Assembly (NCBI GenBank): GCA_947625475.1
Contig: CANQOL010000008.1
Location: 24,230-88,229 of the forward strand
Length of the DNA stretch: 64,000 bases
Reading direction: 5' to 3'
From: an uncultured Acetatifactor sp.
GTDB taxonomy: Bacteria; Bacillota; Clostridia; Lachnospirales; Lachnospiraceae
The notes below the pieces were generated by a model that made no database searches, was not told the DNA's origin, and saw only the letters and a list, made by a program, of their open reading frames with translations. Within the stretch, counting starts at the first letter, position 1, and each line of letters starts with the position of its first letter. Shown here piece after piece: positions 52,530 to 59,912 of this stretch. The position numbers and the translations under genes were made by a program.

Positions 52530-53423
52530 ATGCAGAGGATGGGGGTTCGGAGGGTGGAGGCCGCGGATGAGCGGCAGTATATGATTCATGAGGGGTATGA
52601 GGTGTATGAGAAGGTGGGGGCGCCTACGGGGGCGGCGGCCTTTCACTGCCACGATTTTTATGAGATTATTTATGTGGCGGAGGGGGAGTTTTTTTCGATG
52701 GTGGAGAATCGGTCCTGTCGGATGAAGAAGGGGGATTTTCTTCTGATTGACCGTCATGTGATGCACAAGTATGAGTTTGAGAAGGAGAGGCAGGATCATT
52801 CCAGGCGGATTATTGTTTGGATCACCCGGCAGATGCTGGAGGGGCTGTCGGAGGGAAAGATGGATCTGGCAGAGTGTTTTGGAAGGCCGGGATCGGGGGT
52901 GTATCATTTCCCGGTATATTATGAGGAGATGCTGCGGGGGTATTTGATGCAGCTGGCCCTCTCTCAGATGCGGGAGACCGGGGAGGCGGGGGCCAAGGAG
53001 GTATTGGACAAGGGGTTTTTGACTTTGTTCTTTGTGTATCTGAATGTGCTCTGCTCACGGCAGGAGTACGGGTTTGTGCCCCGGGAGGCGGTGGAGCATC
53101 CCATGGTGGAGCAGGTGGCCGCTTATATCGAGGGGCATCTGCAGGAGCGGATTCTGCTGGAGGATCTGGCGGAGCAGGTGCATATGAGCAAGTATTATTT
53201 CCTGCGGCGGTTTAAGGAGCTGACGGGGGTGACGGTCCATGCCTATGTGACGGGCAAGCGGCTGATCCGGGCCGGACAGGAGATCCGGGCGGGGGGGAGC
53301 GTGAGTCAGGCATGTCAGGCGGCAGGCTTTGGGGAGTATTCCTCCTTTTTGCGGAATTTTAAAAAGACCTTCGGGGTCTCGCCGGGGGAATATCGGGAAT
53401 TTTGTCTCCGGGAGCGGATATGA
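52530..53423 (+). CDS. AraC family transcriptional regulator
   Basis: A 297-residue regulator. The N-terminal cupin (FHCHDFYEIIYVAEGEFFSMVENRSCRMKKGDFLLIDRHVMHKYEF) would bind a sugar or sugar acid. The C-terminal AraC domain has two helix-turn-helices (ILLEDLAEQVHMSKYYFLRRFKELTGVTVHAYVTGKRL and SVSQACQAAGFGEYSSFLRNFKKTFGVSPGEYR). The start MQRMGVRR is chosen for AAAGGAGG seven bases upstream; a longer frame would translate the 21-bp repeats. It is divergent from uxuA and is a candidate hexuronate regulator. Confidence 0.9.
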   Translation: MQRMGVRRVEAADERQYMIHEGYEVYEKVGAPTGAAAFHCHDFYEIIYVAEGEFFSMVENRSCRMKKGDFLLIDRHVMHKYEFEKERQDHSRRIIVWITRQMLEGLSEGKMDLAECFGRPGSGVYHFPVYYEEMLRGYLMQLALSQMRETGEAGAKEVLDKGFLTLFFVYLNVLCSRQEYGFVPREAVEHPMVEQVAAYIEGHLQERILLEDLAEQVHMSKYYFLRRFKELTGVTVHAYVTGKRLIRAGQEIRAGGSVSQACQAAGFGEYSSFLRNFKKTFGVSPGEYREFCLRERI

Positions 53424-53453
53424 CGGTGCACAGGGAAAGGAGAGGGAGAGGTT

Positions 53454-54548
53454 ATGATCAGGCAGATGACAAGGGAGGAAATTCCTCAGTGTGTGGAGGT
53501 GATCCGGGAGAGCTTTCTGACGGTGGCCCGGGAATTTGGGTTTACCCGGGAGAATGCGCCCCGGTTTACGGCCTTTGCCGTGGATGAGGAGAGGCTTGGC
53601 TGGCAGCTGGAGGAGGGCAGGCCCATGTTTGTGTACCGGGAGAGCGGGGAGGGGATTATCGGATATGTCTCCCTGCATGTGACGGAGGATGGGGTGTGCG
53701 AGCTGAACAATCTGTGCGTACTGCCGCAGCACCGGCACAGATATGTGGGAACCATGCTCTATGAGCATGCAGTGAGGACGGCCCGCGCTCTGGGCTGCGG
53801 AGAGATGAAGATCGGGATTGTGGAGGAAAATGTGCGGCTGCGGAGCTGGTATGAGAAGCTGGGGGCGCGGCATGTGGGGACGGAGAAATTTGATTTCTTT
53901 CCCTTTACCTGCGGGTATCTGACGGTGAATCTGAAGGTGGGGCCCATGAAGCGCAAGCGTCTGGACCGGGATTTGTGGGGATTTCAGGGATTTCCCTACT
54001 GTCAGATGCGGCTGGACTGTGAGGATTTTCACGGGCTGGCCAGCCTGATCCGGATCCTGAGCGGGGATTATCAGTACTGGGAGCTGCCCCTGGCCGGCAG
54101 GATCCCGGTGTGCGGGGAGGGCATGGTCTGGCTCCAGCTGATCCCGGACGGGAGGAAGTCACTGGTGACAGTGATGTACTACCCGGAGGCGGAGACCCTG
54201 GAGGGTGTGGAGTACCCGTTCCGGCCTGTGTGCTGGTATGTGGATGTGACGGAGGGCTGGGAGTACGGCGAGGACGGGGTGGCCCTCTACACGGACAAAT
54301 ATCTGGATATTATCTTTTCCCCTCAGGGGGATGTGGGCACGGACGACCGGGACGAGCTGGAGGCTGCCCTGGCCTGCGGGGAGATCACCCGGGAACAGTA
54401 CGAGAGTGCCCTGGCGGAGGAGGAGAGAATCCGAAGGGAGCTGTGCCGGGATATCCCCGCTGTCCAGCGGCGGTGCGCCCGGATCCTGGCCCGGATGCTG
54501 GAGAAGATCCGCCGGGGGGAGAGGGGCTTTACCAAGAATTGGGTGTAG
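53454..54548 (+). CDS. GNAT acetyltransferase fused to a DUF402 domain
   Basis: A 364-residue two-domain protein. Residues 1-160 are a GNAT acetyltransferase: MIRQMTREEIPQCVEVIRESF, VCELNNLCVLPQHRHRYVGTMLYEHAVRTA (acetyl-CoA loop in the degenerate form QHRHRYVG) and ENVRLRSWYEKLGARHVGT. Residues about 165-364 are a DUF402 domain: PVCWYVDVTEGWEYGEDGVALYTDKYLDIIFSPQGDVGTDDRDELEAALACGEITREQYE. DUF402 proteins include nucleoside phosphatases such as YgaC/Ntdp. The joint role is unknown. The gene is 30 bp after the AraC gene. Confidence 0.85.
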   Translation: MIRQMTREEIPQCVEVIRESFLTVAREFGFTRENAPRFTAFAVDEERLGWQLEEGRPMFVYRESGEGIIGYVSLHVTEDGVCELNNLCVLPQHRHRYVGTMLYEHAVRTARALGCGEMKIGIVEENVRLRSWYEKLGARHVGTEKFDFFPFTCGYLTVNLKVGPMKRKRLDRDLWGFQGFPYCQMRLDCEDFHGLASLIRILSGDYQYWELPLAGRIPVCGEGMVWLQLIPDGRKSLVTVMYYPEAETLEGVEYPFRPVCWYVDVTEGWEYGEDGVALYTDKYLDIIFSPQGDVGTDDRDELEAALACGEITREQYESALAEEERIRRELCRDIPAVQRRCARILARMLEKIRRGERGFTKNWV

Positions 54549-54569
54549 AACAGGTTGGGGAAAACAGAT

Positions 54570-54971
54570 TCAGTCTTTGTCCGCCAGAATGTGTATCACG
54601 ACGCCGCCCGCCGTCCCTTCCACTGTGCCGCGGAGGGCGGCGTGCTCCATCCAGGCCAGAGAGGGACTGTCCGTGACGATGACCGGGCGCGTGCAGACTG
54701 CGCGGCCGGGATTTTCCGTACCGTTGTTTTCGATAAAGATACGGCAGGATTTTCCCAGATCGTCCGTACCCTCCAAAATGTAGCGGGCGGACAGGGTCAT
54801 GGGCCCGCCTTCCGTGCGCATCTGCGTGTCTATCCCGTGGGGCAGAACCTTCCCGTGAAAATAGGGGCCCTCCGCAGTGCCGGAGAACAGGACCATGCTG
54901 GCAGAGCGCCGGGCGCCCTTCACTTCCATGACATCTTCAAGAGATACGTTGACTCTTAAAATTTCGTGCAT
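54570..54971 (-). CDS. DUF3237 family protein
   Basis: A 133-residue protein matching DUF3237, a beta-barrel family of unknown function: FSGTAEGPYFHGKVLPHGIDTQM, MTLSARYILEGTDDLGKSCRIFIENNG, and FEHAALRGTVEG-like C-terminal strand (SLAWMEHAALRGTVEG). The start MHEILRVN follows GGGGGAAG, next to the GCGCTCCGGA leader block. It is convergent with the GNAT-DUF402 gene and has its own promoter. Confidence 0.85.
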   Translation of the reverse strand: MHEILRVNVSLEDVMEVKGARRSASMVLFSGTAEGPYFHGKVLPHGIDTQMRTEGGPMTLSARYILEGTDDLGKSCRIFIENNGTENPGRAVCTRPVIVTDSPSLAWMEHAALRGTVEGTAGGVVIHILADKD

Positions 54972-55023
54972 CTTACTTCCCCCTTCCGGAGCGCTTTGCG
55001 CGACGGGCGCCAAAGCTAATCAA

Positions 55024-55052
55024 ATCATATCTGGCCAGGGGGATTTTGTCAA
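55024..55052 (-). promoter_or_regulatory. Promoter for the DUF3237 gene
   Basis: On the minus strand TTGACA (55047-55052) and TATGAT (55024-55029) are 17 bp apart. The transcribed leader then contains GCGCAAAGCGCTCCGGAAGG (54980-54999), another copy of the block found before the genes at 12886, 17715 and 55268. Confidence 0.75.
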
Positions 55053-55142
55053 GAATCCCCTTTTTGTGAAAGCTGACGGTAAGAATCCAGAAAGGATTTT
55101 TGACCGGCTGTGTTTTGAAATCAACCGACTGTCGCAAATTCA

Positions 55143-55171
55143 TTGAAACGATGGTCTGCTTTGCTTATAAT
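55143..55171 (+). promoter_or_regulatory. Promoter for the LytTR/DUF3021 operon
   Basis: TTGAAA (55143-55148) and TATAAT (55166-55171) are 17 bp apart. The sequence just upstream (CGACTGTCGCAAATTCATTG) could hold LytTR binding sites, but I cannot confirm the motif. Confidence 0.75.
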
Positions 55172-55200
55172 GACATTGTAAAGGAGCGAGGCGGTTAGAT

Positions 55201-55261
55201 TGAAAAATCACACGGATGTGCTGATTTTTCACATGAGAATTTGTGGCGCTCCGGAATGGAG
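55201..55261 (+). promoter_or_regulatory. Dispersed leader repeat before the LytTR gene
   Basis: A 10-bp stem (55201-55210 with 55222-55231) carries the loop CACGGATGTGC, followed by GAGAATTTGTG and GCGCTCCGGAATGGAG (55246-55261), the ribosome binding site of the gene starting at 55268. It lies in the 5' untranslated region and is nearly identical to parts of the PAP2 leader. Confidence 0.7.
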
Positions 55262-55267
55262 ATTATT

Positions 55268-55708
55268 ATGCAGGTCGAAATTAAAATTGACAGTTCATAT
55301 ATCGACCCCAAAGTAATCATACTGACTGCTTCCATGACAGGAGATGTGAGCAGCATTGTAAAAAAACTTTCAGAAGATGCCTCACAAATCATTTCCGGTT
55401 ATAAAGATGAAAAAATCGAAATATTGGAACAGACAGACTTGATTCGTATTTATGCAAATTCCGGAAAAGTTTTTGCAGTTACCGACAAAGGGGAATATAT
55501 TCTTCGACTTAGGTTATATGAGATAGAAAATCGATTACCCCCCAGTCAATTCGTTCGTATATCAAATTCGGAAATTATTAACTTAAAAAAAGTTAATCAC
55601 TTTGATTTGAGTTTTACAGGTACAATTTGTGTTAAATTATCAAACGGAATCACAACATATGTATCTAGACGCTATGTTCCAAAACTAAAAAAGATATTGG
55701 GAATATGA
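55268..55708 (+). CDS. LytTR-domain transcriptional regulator
   Basis: A 146-residue regulator without a receiver domain. The N-terminal 45 residues form a small alpha/beta region; the LytTR DNA-binding domain follows: IRIYANSGKVFAVTDKGEYILRLRLYEIENRLPPSQFVRISNSEIINLKKVNHFDLSFTGTICVKLSNGITTYVSRRYVPKLKKIL. The GGAG lies six bases before this ATG, inside the leader repeat. It is followed 10 bp later by its usual partner, a DUF3021 membrane protein, which generally inhibits such regulators. The gene is AT-rich compared with its neighbours to the left. Confidence 0.92.
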   Translation: MQVEIKIDSSYIDPKVIILTASMTGDVSSIVKKLSEDASQIISGYKDEKIEILEQTDLIRIYANSGKVFAVTDKGEYILRLRLYEIENRLPPSQFVRISNSEIINLKKVNHFDLSFTGTICVKLSNGITTYVSRRYVPKLKKILGI

Positions 55709-55718
55709 GGTGAATGTT

Positions 55719-56183
55719 ATGAAAAAGAAGATTATTAAGCGCGGTCTTTTGGGTCTGCCGCTTGGAATTACAATGGGTTATTTAATTACAATCTTGATTT
55801 CTCTCAGCTGGGCAACCGGATATTACTCGCCTTGTGTGCCCGAACTCATATCAGTTATGGGAAATGAAATCAATGCTGTCATTTTGCAGACAATTCTCTG
55901 CGGCATATTAGGCGTGGGGTTTGCGGCAAGTTCAGTGATATGGGAAATGGATGGTTGGAGTATTGTAAAGCAGACAGGAATTTACTTTACAATTATTTCA
56001 ATAATCATGCTGCCAATCGCTTATTTTGCATATTGGATGGAACACAGTGTAGTTGGATTTTTAATTTATTTTGGGATTTTCGCTCTCATTTTTATAATTA
56101 TTTGGATCATACAGTTTGGCATAGGCAGATATAATGTAAGAAAAATGAATGAAAAATTGCATCAGACAAAGGATAATAGATGA
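55719..56183 (+). CDS. DUF3021 membrane protein
   Basis: A 154-residue protein with four membrane helices, starting KKIIKRGLLGLPLGITMGYLITILISL and ending in a charged cytosolic tail, the pattern of DUF3021. In Firmicutes these proteins pair with LytTR regulators as membrane-bound inhibitors; that role is taken from family knowledge. The start has GAGGTG upstream. AT-rich composition matches the LytTR gene, so the two probably moved together. Confidence 0.88.
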   Translation: MKKKIIKRGLLGLPLGITMGYLITILISLSWATGYYSPCVPELISVMGNEINAVILQTILCGILGVGFAASSVIWEMDGWSIVKQTGIYFTIISIIMLPIAYFAYWMEHSVVGFLIYFGIFALIFIIIWIIQFGIGRYNVRKMNEKLHQTKDNR

Positions 56184-56228
56184 AGATAGCCGGCTAAAAA
56201 TTTCATAATCCAATTGCCAACTTGCCCG

Positions 56229-56257
56229 TTGAAAGCCCTGGGGGCTTTTGGTATACT
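56229..56257 (+). promoter_or_regulatory. Promoter for the isomerase-like gene
   Basis: TTGAAA (56229-56234) and TATACT (56252-56257) are 17 bp apart, 44 bp before the start codon. Confidence 0.75.
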
Positions 56258-56300
56258 CAAAAGAAAACGGCCAGACAAGGGAAAGGAGACGGGAGCGGAT

Positions 56301-57122
56301 ATGAGAGAAATATTTTGTTCTACCGGTGTGCTGCTCACCAGGCAGAATAACAGGGACTGGCGTCTGCTGCAGAAAGCGGCGCCGAAGATCCCCTGCGGCG
56401 GCTTTGAGTTTTTGATGTATGATTCCTGGTATCCTGTGTGGGAACAGGTGGCAGATGAGGTTTTCCGGATGGGGCTGCGGATCCCCGTTTTCCATGTGGA
56501 GAAGGGAATCGGGGAGAGGATCAGCCGCGGCGAGGAAGGGGACAGTGAGCGGGCCGGGGAGCTCTTTGAGATCAACTGTAAGATGGCCAGAGGCCTGGGC
56601 GCGGAAAAGCTGGTGCTGCACCTGTGGGGCGGCATGGCCTCGGACAGTCATATAGAGGACAATCTGCGCCAGTATTTCCGGCTGAAGGAGACAGCCGAAA
56701 GGTACGGCCTGCTTTTGACGGTGGAAAATGTGGTGTGCAACAGGGAAAATCCGCTGGCCCACTGGAAGGAGCTGGCGCAGGCGGATCCGGAGGCGGCCTT
56801 TACTCTGGATGTGCGGTTTGCCAGCTTCCACGGGCAGCTGGACCTTGTGTTTTCCGACGCCTGCAGATGGCTGTGGGAGGGCCCGGTGCAGCATGTACAT
56901 ATCAGCGATTACCGGGGCGGCCTGACGGAGTGGAGCCAGCTGAAATACTGCCTGCATCCCGGGGAGGGGCATATAGACTATGAGAAGCTGGCGGCGGATC
57001 TAAACCGCGTGGGATATGACAATACCTTTACTCTGGAATCCACGTCGGTGCTTTCGGGCGGGGCCATTGATATTGAAAAGCTGGGGGAAAGCCTGGAGAA
57101 GGTAAGAAAATTATTCATGTAA
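56301..57122 (+). CDS. Xylose isomerase-like TIM-barrel (sugar phosphate isomerase/epimerase)
   Basis: A 273-residue protein of the AP endonuclease 2 / xylose isomerase-like TIM-barrel family. Strand motifs include KLVLHLWGG, LLLTVENVVCN with the metal-binding Glu, FTLDVRFASFHGQ with Asp and His, VQHVHISDYRGG and HPGEGHIDYEKL with the last His. Metal ligands look complete. Substrate unknown; the family includes sugar epimerases and isomerases. It is GC-rich again, unlike the LytTR pair before it, so the island is mosaic. The gap 57123-57285 after it shows nothing assignable. Confidence 0.85.
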   Translation: MREIFCSTGVLLTRQNNRDWRLLQKAAPKIPCGGFEFLMYDSWYPVWEQVADEVFRMGLRIPVFHVEKGIGERISRGEEGDSERAGELFEINCKMARGLGAEKLVLHLWGGMASDSHIEDNLRQYFRLKETAERYGLLLTVENVVCNRENPLAHWKELAQADPEAAFTLDVRFASFHGQLDLVFSDACRWLWEGPVQHVHISDYRGGLTEWSQLKYCLHPGEGHIDYEKLAADLNRVGYDNTFTLESTSVLSGGAIDIEKLGESLEKVRKLFM

Positions 57123-57285
57123 AATCAATGGAATACTGGAAGCTGAAATTTGATCAATGATATCCCATAGAGAAAACTTTTTGTAAAATGGGTTGATAAT
57201 CGCTGCACGGATGCCGGAATAAATTACTATGATAAAAATACTTTTCGTTTGCTGCGGCAGGATGTTTTAAAATCTGACACCCCAA

Positions 57286-57359
57286 AACAAGCAGAAAATC
57301 AATCGCAAAAAAATACGGTTGATTTTCTGCTTGTTTCTGCGTATAATATAAGCAGAAAA
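57286..57359 (+). promoter_or_regulatory. Palindromic operator and consensus-like promoter of the AlbA_2 gene
   Basis: A 17-bp perfect inverted repeat, AACAAGCAGAAAATCAA (57286-57302) and its complement (57319-57335), overlaps the -35 box TTGATT (57319-57324). TATAAT (57342-57347) is 17 bp further. A third copy of the half-site AAGCAGAAAA lies at 57350-57359, at the start of transcription. Confidence 0.8.
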
Positions 57360-57379
57360 CCGAAAGGAAAGTACGTTGT

Positions 57380-58633
57380 ATGCGTGAAACAAGGACCGCA
57401 GAGTTCAAAGAGAAGATTACCAATACATTTTTAAAAACAGTAAGTGCCTTTTCAAATTACGATGGAGGAGAAATCTTTTTTGGCATTGATGACAATGGCA
57501 ACATCAAGGGTCTGGCGGATGTAAAGCAAGCGTGCCTGGATATTGAAAACAAAGTGAATGACAGTATTACTCCCCAGCCTGATTACACGCTGGAATTGCA
57601 GAATAATGACAGAACGATCAAACTGACTGTAAAAAGTGGAGTCCAAAAGCCGTATTTATATAAATCAAAAGCGTACAAACGAAATGATACTGCGACAATA
57701 GAGGTGGATGCGCTGGAGTTGTCAAGACTGATTTTGGAGGGAAAAAATATCAGATTTGAAGAATTGCCGTGCGAAGATCAGGAGCTGACATTTGATATTT
57801 TATGCCAAAAATTAAAGAAATATATTCAGATTGAAACCTTTAATCGGGATACCTTGAAAACCCTCAATTTATATAACAGTGATATTGGATATAATAATGC
57901 CGCCGGAATTTTAGCGGATAAAAATCATTTTCCGGGAATTGATATTGTGAAGTTTGGTGAAAACATCAGTGTAATCCATAAGAGAGCGACGTTTGATAAG
58001 AGATCCGTTTTGGAAGTATATGAAAAAACCTTGGAGATATTCCGGGATTATTATCAGTACGAAGAAATACAAAGCGCTGATAGGAAAAAGGTAGAAAGAA
58101 TACCGGAAGCTGCTTTCAGAGAGGCAATTGCAAATGCATTGATCCATAGAGTGTGGGATGTGGAGTCACAGATAAGGGTTTTGATGTTTGATGACAGAAT
58201 AGAAATTATTTCGCCGGGAGGACTGCCATCCGGAATCACGGAAGATGAGTATTTAGCGGGGAAACTTTCTGTTCTGAGAAATGGAAATCTGGCAAATGTA
58301 TTTTACAGACTGGGACTCGTTGAAATATTCGGTACGGGAATTGCACGAATCAGACAACTCTATGAGGAGGGATTCAAACAGCCGGAATTTGAATTTTCAG
58401 AAAATACAATTAAGATGATACTCCCGGTTTTTGAGAAGGCTCTGGATTTAACGGAAGACGAAAGAAAAGTATATAAGATTTTAAGCAGGACAATATTGAA
58501 ATCAATCAGCGAAATTGCGCCGTATGTTACGTTTGGCAAATCAAAGACAACACAGCTGCTGAAAGAGATGAGTGAAAAAGGAGTTGTGAAAATTGAAGGC
58601 AGGGGACGAGGGACTAAGTATGTGATAAAATAA
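57380..58633 (+). CDS. AlbA_2 (Schlafen-like) domain regulator with HATPase_c_4 module and winged helix
   Basis: A 417-residue protein. Residues 1-115 form an AlbA_2 domain: ETRTAEFKEKI, TVSAFSNYDGGEIFFGIDDNGNIKGLADV and LYKSKAYKRNDTATIEV. The middle part (about 225-320) is the HATPase_c_4 module: PEAAFREAIANALIHRVWDVESQIRVLMFDDRIEIISPGGLPSGI and GLVEIFGTGIARIRQLYEEG. A C-terminal winged helix (about 345-417) could bind DNA. Relatives act as regulators, and several sit in phage-defence loci. The palindrome over its promoter suggests autoregulation. Confidence 0.88.
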   Translation: MRETRTAEFKEKITNTFLKTVSAFSNYDGGEIFFGIDDNGNIKGLADVKQACLDIENKVNDSITPQPDYTLELQNNDRTIKLTVKSGVQKPYLYKSKAYKRNDTATIEVDALELSRLILEGKNIRFEELPCEDQELTFDILCQKLKKYIQIETFNRDTLKTLNLYNSDIGYNNAAGILADKNHFPGIDIVKFGENISVIHKRATFDKRSVLEVYEKTLEIFRDYYQYEEIQSADRKKVERIPEAAFREAIANALIHRVWDVESQIRVLMFDDRIEIISPGGLPSGITEDEYLAGKLSVLRNGNLANVFYRLGLVEIFGTGIARIRQLYEEGFKQPEFEFSENTIKMILPVFEKALDLTEDERKVYKILSRTILKSISEIAPYVTFGKSKTTQLLKEMSEKGVVKIEGRGRGTKYVIK

Positions 58634-58678
58634 CAAGACATCAGATATATGATAAAAGTGAGTGAATGGGGAATTAAA

Positions 58679-59305
58679 ATGGATTACACAGTGCCAGAGC
58701 ATTTTTATGAATTTTAATATGGGTGGTATCGTGACATAGATTTAGATTATGAAGCTGAACAGTTGTTAAAGGTACTCGATGCAGCTCAAAAAGAAAATGA
58801 TATACAACATTATATTAAGGAAAACAAGAAATGGTTCATTCCAGCTTCAATCTTTAAAGACTATGACTTTGGACATCACGAGGCATATATCAGCATAGAG
58901 CAGCCACTTGGAGCAGAATACAGGGCGGATTATATGCTGCTCGGACGGAATTCAATAGGTTATCATATTGTTTTAGTGGAATTTGAAAATGTGAATGTGG
59001 ATTTTAGATTGCAGAAATCAAATATGGAAACAGAGACTGTGCGAAAAGGAATGGCACAGATTGATGACTGGAAGCGATGGATGGACAGCAATCGGCTGTA
59101 TTTTTTGCGGAGTTGTGGGTTATCCGATATAGGAAGAAATATTCCAAGTTGGGGGATTACCTATTGTTTAGTAGTGGGCCGCAGGAAGAGGATGGATCAT
59201 ACTTCAAACCAAATGCGGGGACAAATTCAATATGAAAGAGGGGTACACATCATTACCTATGATAGGCTTATTGACAATATATTAAAATTAGGGGATGGGT
59301 GTTAA
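58679..59305 (+). pseudogene. Shedu-like (SduA / DUF4263) nuclease gene, broken near the start
   Basis: An ATG at 58679 begins a frame (MDYTVPEHFYEF) that meets a TAA at 58715-58717 and then continues in the same frame without interruption (YGWYRDIDLDYEAEQLL...) to 59305. The body matches Shedu SduA-type proteins: GAEYRADYMLLG and YHIVLVEFENVNVDF carry the Asp and Glu of a PD-(D/E)XK nuclease, and WGITYCLVVGRR follows. A TTG at 58763 could start a 180-residue product, but it has no good ribosome binding site. The 3' end lies within about 30 bp of the mobile element, so it may also be truncated. Confidence 0.65.
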
Positions 59306-59336
59306 GTTTAAGAATGTGAAAATAGTTATATCGTTG

Positions 59337-59389
59337 GTCATGATGTAATTTATAAAGGAGGGTTTCTCCCTCGGAAATTACATCATGAC
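59337..59389. repeat. Large stem-loop at the mobile element left end
   Basis: GTCATGATGTAATTT (59337-59351) pairs perfectly with AAATTACATCATGAC (59375-59389). The loop contains a second hairpin, GAGGGTTTCTCCCTC, which includes a ribosome-binding-like AAAGGAGGG. An ATG in the right arm (59384) opens a six-codon frame, MTAAHL, so a leader-peptide role is possible. Confidence 0.65.
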
Positions 59390-59391
59390 TG

Positions 59392-59407
59392 CGGCTCATT
59401 TGTGACG
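59392..59407 (+). repeat. 16-bp sequence repeated inverted near the window end (left copy)
   Basis: CGGCTCATTTGTGACG here is the reverse complement of 63973-63988, which lies in the 3' part of tnpW. Confidence 0.7.
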
Positions 59408-59493
59408 ATTTGAAAAAGCAGTTATGAGGAAAGGAGCAGACAGGCGCAGACCTCAAACTGCAATCACAATTATCACACGGAAAGGAGCCGTCA

Positions 59494-59865
59494 ATGGAAT
59501 CGTTATTTGAACAAATGGGCGGTACATACCGGGTCGAGGGGGATTATCTTCTCCCAAACCTCATACCGCCGGACACAGACAGTCGTCCCATCGGAAAGTA
59601 TGGACGTATGCGCCTAAATTATCTGAAAGAACATCACAGGACACTTTATACCAGCCTTGTACTAAACGGAATCTTGTGGGAGCATTTGTCGGAAATCGAC
59701 CAGTCCTGCACCGAGCGGCTGGCCCGCATTATCCCGGCTATGGCAAAGCAGGAGAATGTGACGGAGGCACTCAAAGCTGTCGATCAAATGGAGTGGGTGC
59801 GCCGGATGAACAGCATCCGCAACCGTGCGGAGGAAATCGTTTTGACTGAACTTGTATATGCCTGA
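59494..59865 (+). CDS. tnpV: Transposon-encoded protein TnpV
   Basis: A 123-residue protein recognised as TnpV of Tn4451-like elements: FEQMGGTYRVEGDYLLPNL, GKYGRMRLNYLKEHHRTLYTSLVLNG, and VTEALKAVDQMEWVRRMNSIRNRAEEIVLTELVYA. Its role in the element is not known. A ribosome binding site (AAAGGAG) lies six bases before the ATG. The upstream 59306-59493 stretch holds the stem-loop and inverted 16-mer described separately. A terminator follows. Confidence 0.9.
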   Translation: MESLFEQMGGTYRVEGDYLLPNLIPPDTDSRPIGKYGRMRLNYLKEHHRTLYTSLVLNGILWEHLSEIDQSCTERLARIIPAMAKQENVTEALKAVDQMEWVRRMNSIRNRAEEIVLTELVYA

Positions 59866-59867
59866 CA

Positions 59868-59912
59868 AACTGCCCGTTATCGGCTTTGCGCTGATAGCGG
59901 GCAGTTGTTTTA
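59868..59912 (+). terminator. Terminator between tnpV and the convergent AlbA_2 gene
   Basis: AACTGCCCGTTATC (59868-59881) pairs with GATAGCGGGCAGTT (59893-59906) with one G-T pair, followed by GTTTTATC. Confidence 0.75.
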
